A stretch of 17,655 bases of DNA, taken from assembly GCA_964424035.1 (NCBI GenBank), contig CAYRHB010000079.1, positions 1-17,655 of the forward strand, in the 5' to 3' direction. The notes beneath the pieces were generated by a model. It did not search any database and was not told the origin of the DNA. It saw only the letters and a list, made by a program, of their open reading frames with translations. How positions within the stretch are numbered: the first letter of the stretch is position 1; each line of letters starts with the position of its first letter. The position numbers and the translations under genes were made by a program. Below, piece after piece: positions 15,982-17,655 of this stretch. Source of the stretch: Leptolinea sp964424035. GTDB taxonomy: Bacteria > Chloroflexota > Anaerolineae > Anaerolineales > Anaerolineaceae.

Positions 15982-16683
15982 ATGAACCTTGCTTTCCAAC
16001 TCGCCAGACTGCAGAAGATGGATACCGAACTGGATCAGATTTCTCTTCGTCAGAAGGAGATCACAAACCAGATCGAGGACGAAACAATTGTAAACGAAGT
16101 CAAACAACGCCAGAACGATAAACAGGACGAGTTGAATGTAATCCTCAAGGCACTAAAAAAGATAGAAGATAAAAACAATCAGTTTCAATTAAAACTTCAA
16201 GAAGATGAACACGCCCTCTATGGGGGAAAAATCAAGTTGCCCCGTGAGTTACAGGATCTTCAAAATGATATCGCTTCATTAAAAAAACAAATATCTGCGC
16301 AGGATGAAGACCAGTTGAATACCATGATGAAGGTCGAAGAAATTGAAAATGAACTGGAAATTTTACAGAAAGAACTGGTTGAAGCGCAGTCTATTTTTGC
16401 GACCAAGGTTGCCGGATTGAAAGGTGAATTCGCCTCCCTAGAAAAGAAAAAGCAAAACCTTTCTGCAGAAAAGGATGCGGCAATACAAAATGTTGATCCA
16501 GCCAACCTGGAGAAATATGAAGCACTCCGGAAAACCAAACGTGGACTGGCTGTTGCTGTTGTCGCGGACCAGGCTTGTACTGCCTGTGGAGCTACCTTGA
16601 CCCCGGCAGACTGGCAGGCGGCAAGGTCTCCTTCCAGGTTGGTAATGTGCTCATCCTGTGGTCGTATTCTATACGCCGGTTAA
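15982..16683 (+). CDS. Coiled-coil protein with C4-type zinc ribbon (COG1579-like)
   Basis: A 233-residue cytoplasmic protein. Residues about 5-185 are almost wholly helical and charged, forming a long antiparallel coiled coil interrupted by the family block LYGGKIKLPRELQDLQ (79-94). Residues 197-228 form a zinc ribbon with C199-x-x-C202 and C223-x-x-C226. The family includes Helicobacter HP0958 (FlgZ) and chlamydial CT398, which are tied to flagellar or secretion regulation and nucleic-acid or sigma-factor binding; in Chloroflexota the role is not established. The ATG at 15982 has only a weak site (AGGA). The gene is transcribed away from the minus-strand membrane unit and faces yggT at its end. 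Confidence 0.92.
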   Translation: MNLAFQLARLQKMDTELDQISLRQKEITNQIEDETIVNEVKQRQNDKQDELNVILKALKKIEDKNNQFQLKLQEDEHALYGGKIKLPRELQDLQNDIASLKKQISAQDEDQLNTMMKVEEIENELEILQKELVEAQSIFATKVAGLKGEFASLEKKKQNLSAEKDAAIQNVDPANLEKYEALRKTKRGLAVAVVADQACTACGATLTPADWQAARSPSRLVMCSSCGRILYAG

Positions 16684-16694
16684 GAACACAAAGA

Positions 16695-16718
16695 GCGGCA
16701 GGTTCTTCCACCTGCCGC
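16695..16718. terminator. Hairpin, probable bidirectional terminator
   Basis: A perfect 9-bp GC-rich stem, GCGGCAGGT with ACCTGCCGC, and a 6-base loop TCTTCC sit 11 bases after the zinc-ribbon stop. The right side continues ATTATTCAGTTTATA; read on the minus strand the left side continues CTCTTTGTGTTCTTAA. Both tails are T-rich but broken, so efficiency is uncertain. The position between two convergent genes supports termination from both directions. Confidence 0.65.
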
Positions 16719-16757
16719 ATTATTCAGTTTATACCGGGATTTCTCTTCCAAGTCATT

Positions 16758-16776
16758 CCGGACTATTAAAGTCCGG
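16758..16776 (-). terminator. Second hairpin overlapping the yggT stop
   Basis: A perfect 7-bp stem, CCGGACT with AGTCCGG, and a 5-base loop span the yggT stop codon (16766-16768). No T-run follows on the minus strand, so it is not a standard intrinsic terminator. It may protect the 3' end of the transcript or help pausing before the larger hairpin downstream. Confidence 0.35.
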
Positions 16777-17026
16777 CAACTAGAGAGACCACAACCGATT
16801 CCAGTATTGAGAGAAGAATGATCAATACCAGCGGCGAAAAGTCCAGGCCTGCGATGGAAGGCATAACCCGGCGGATGGGACTTAGAAGGGGTTCGACCAA
16901 TCGGTCAAAGAAAACCCGCACAGAATTATATGGTGAAAGAAAATAAGAAATTAGCACATCTATAATGACGATGAATGACAAGACTTCGAAAAAAATTTGA
17001 AATGATTTGGCAAGTATTAGTCCCAT
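16766..17026 (-). CDS. yggT: YggT-family small membrane protein
   Basis: An 86-residue integral membrane protein with two hydrophobic hairpin segments (about 8-30 and 63-84) joined by the conserved stretch VEPLLSPIRRVMPS, which identifies the YggT (YlmG in Bacillus) family. Family members are linked to cell-division or envelope functions in Gram-positive bacteria and to nucleoid arrangement in plastids; the molecular role is unsettled. It lies 13 bases after yggS on the same strand, the common yggS-yggT (ylmE-ylmG) order, with GAGG before the ATG. Length is near the family's usual 85-100 residues. Confidence 0.92.
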   Translation of the reverse strand: MGLILAKSFQIFFEVLSFIVIIDVLISYFLSPYNSVRVFFDRLVEPLLSPIRRVMPSIAGLDFSPLVLIILLSILESVVVSLVAGL

Positions 17027-17039
17027 TGGTTCTCGTTCC

Positions 17040-17655
17040 TCACTTTTTTTGTGGGCGACGGCCCATTATTGCCGTACCAACCCGGATGAAGGTTGCGCCT
17101 TCTTGGATTGCGGTCTCGAAATCAGCACTGGTTCCCATGGATAGTTCAGACCATGAATGTGACGGGAATTGTACTGCAAAGTAATCACGTAATCCCCGGA
17201 GCTTGGCAAAATAAGGTCTTACAGTCTCTCTATCCAACGTTAGCGGCGGCATGGTCATAAGACCGCAAATATTAAGTGTACCCAAAGCGGCAATCTCGTC
17301 TATTACGGGCAGGAGATCAACCCAATCGGCTGGATTCCAGGCTGGAAATCCGTGTTTGGTTTCTTCTCCACTGACATTCATTTCAAGTAGGATGGGAAGC
17401 CTGCGGCCAGCCAGTAATAATTCACGGTCCAATTTTTCTGCAATAGATATCCGGTCCACAGAATGCATGAAGTCAAAAGAACCGGCAACGATCTTCGCTT
17501 TACGACTCTGCAAGTGCCCAATCATATGCAGCTGAATACCGGTTAGGGGGCTTAAAGCAGCCAGTTTTTCTGCCGTTTCTTCCGGATAATTCTCACCGAA
17601 TAAACGCGCGCCTGCTGTATATGCCTCTTCCATTTTTTCCGCAGGCTGTCCTTTT
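17040..17655 (-). CDS. yggS: YggS-family PLP homeostasis protein, N-terminus cut by window
   Basis: Pyridoxal-phosphate-binding protein (PLPBP/YggS/YlmE), an alanine-racemase-fold protein without known catalysis that keeps PLP and amino-acid pools balanced in the cytoplasm. Seen here: GARLFGENYPEE, LHMIGHLQSRKAK, MHSVDR, EMNVSGEETKHGF, GLMTMPP and the C-terminal phosphate-binding block ELSMGTSADFETAI with ATFIRVGTAIMGRR. The frame stays open to the window edge: K-GQPAEK precedes the ATG at 17633, so that ATG is internal. By spacing to FGENY, the lysine at 17652-17654 is the PLP-linked residue (K36 in E. coli). About 35 N-terminal residues lie outside the window. It is co-transcribed with yggT. 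Confidence 0.94.
   Translation of the reverse strand, partial: KGQPAEKMEEAYTAGARLFGENYPEETAEKLAALSPLTGIQLHMIGHLQSRKAKIVAGSFDFMHSVDRISIAEKLDRELLLAGRRLPILLEMNVSGEETKHGFPAWNPADWVDLLPVIDEIAALGTLNICGLMTMPPLTLDRETVRPYFAKLRGLRDYFAVQFPSHSWSELSMGTSADFETAIQEGATFIRVGTAIMGRRPQKK

Noticed and set aside
15919..16121. Short open frames on both strands around the zinc-ribbon start
   Set aside because: They overlap the start of a well-supported gene and the intergenic region without motifs or good start sites.
1..17655. Mobile element, CRISPR array, tRNA or horizontally acquired island
   Set aside because: No transposase or integrase motifs, no direct-repeat arrays, no cloverleaf-like sequence seen, and base composition looks uniform by eye.

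Overview
The window looks like a stretch of chromosome from a bacterium of the phylum Chloroflexota, most likely class Anaerolineae. This is inferred from gene content and protein style: an Hsp20-Lon pair, a PHP-AlbA_2 fusion, paired YfhO-like/GT-C-like membrane proteins and a zinc-ribbon coiled-coil protein. It has not been tested by a search. Base composition is moderate and even. Genes are densely packed, and at least two use TTG starts. I saw no mobile element, CRISPR array, tRNA or rRNA.

Region 1 (1-6025, + strand) is a run of six co-directional genes with almost no gaps: the 3' end of a thiol peroxidase (tpx), a small heat-shock protein (Hsp20), the ATP-dependent protease Lon, a stand-alone CheY-like receiver, a PHP phosphoesterase fused to an AlbA_2 (Schlafen-type) domain plus an unassigned C-terminal domain, and a YpeA-like GNAT acetyltransferase. 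The first three suit a redox and protein-quality stress cluster. The receiver start overlaps the lon stop (ATGA). The ribosome-binding site of the PHP gene lies inside a small perfect hairpin that overlaps the receiver stop codon.

Region 2 (6055-15906, - strand) is a six-gene unit in which every neighbouring pair overlaps. In transcription order it is: membrane protein A1, YfhO-like B1, membrane protein A2 (paralogue of A1), YfhO-like B2 (relative of B1), a MoxR-type AAA+ ATPase and a DUF58 protein. The A-B-A-B order points to an ancient tandem duplication of a two-gene membrane module, probably for extracytoplasmic sugar transfer or envelope glycosylation. A MoxR-DUF58 pair at its end could act as an assembly or insertion chaperone. 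This is the most unusual part of the window.

Region 3 (15907-17655) starts with a 75-base divergent intergenic region. It is followed by a COG1579-type coiled-coil/zinc-ribbon protein on the + strand, a convergent junction with two hairpins, and a yggS-yggT pair on the - strand. These last two encode a PLP-homeostasis protein, cut by the window edge at its PLP-lysine codon, and a small membrane protein.
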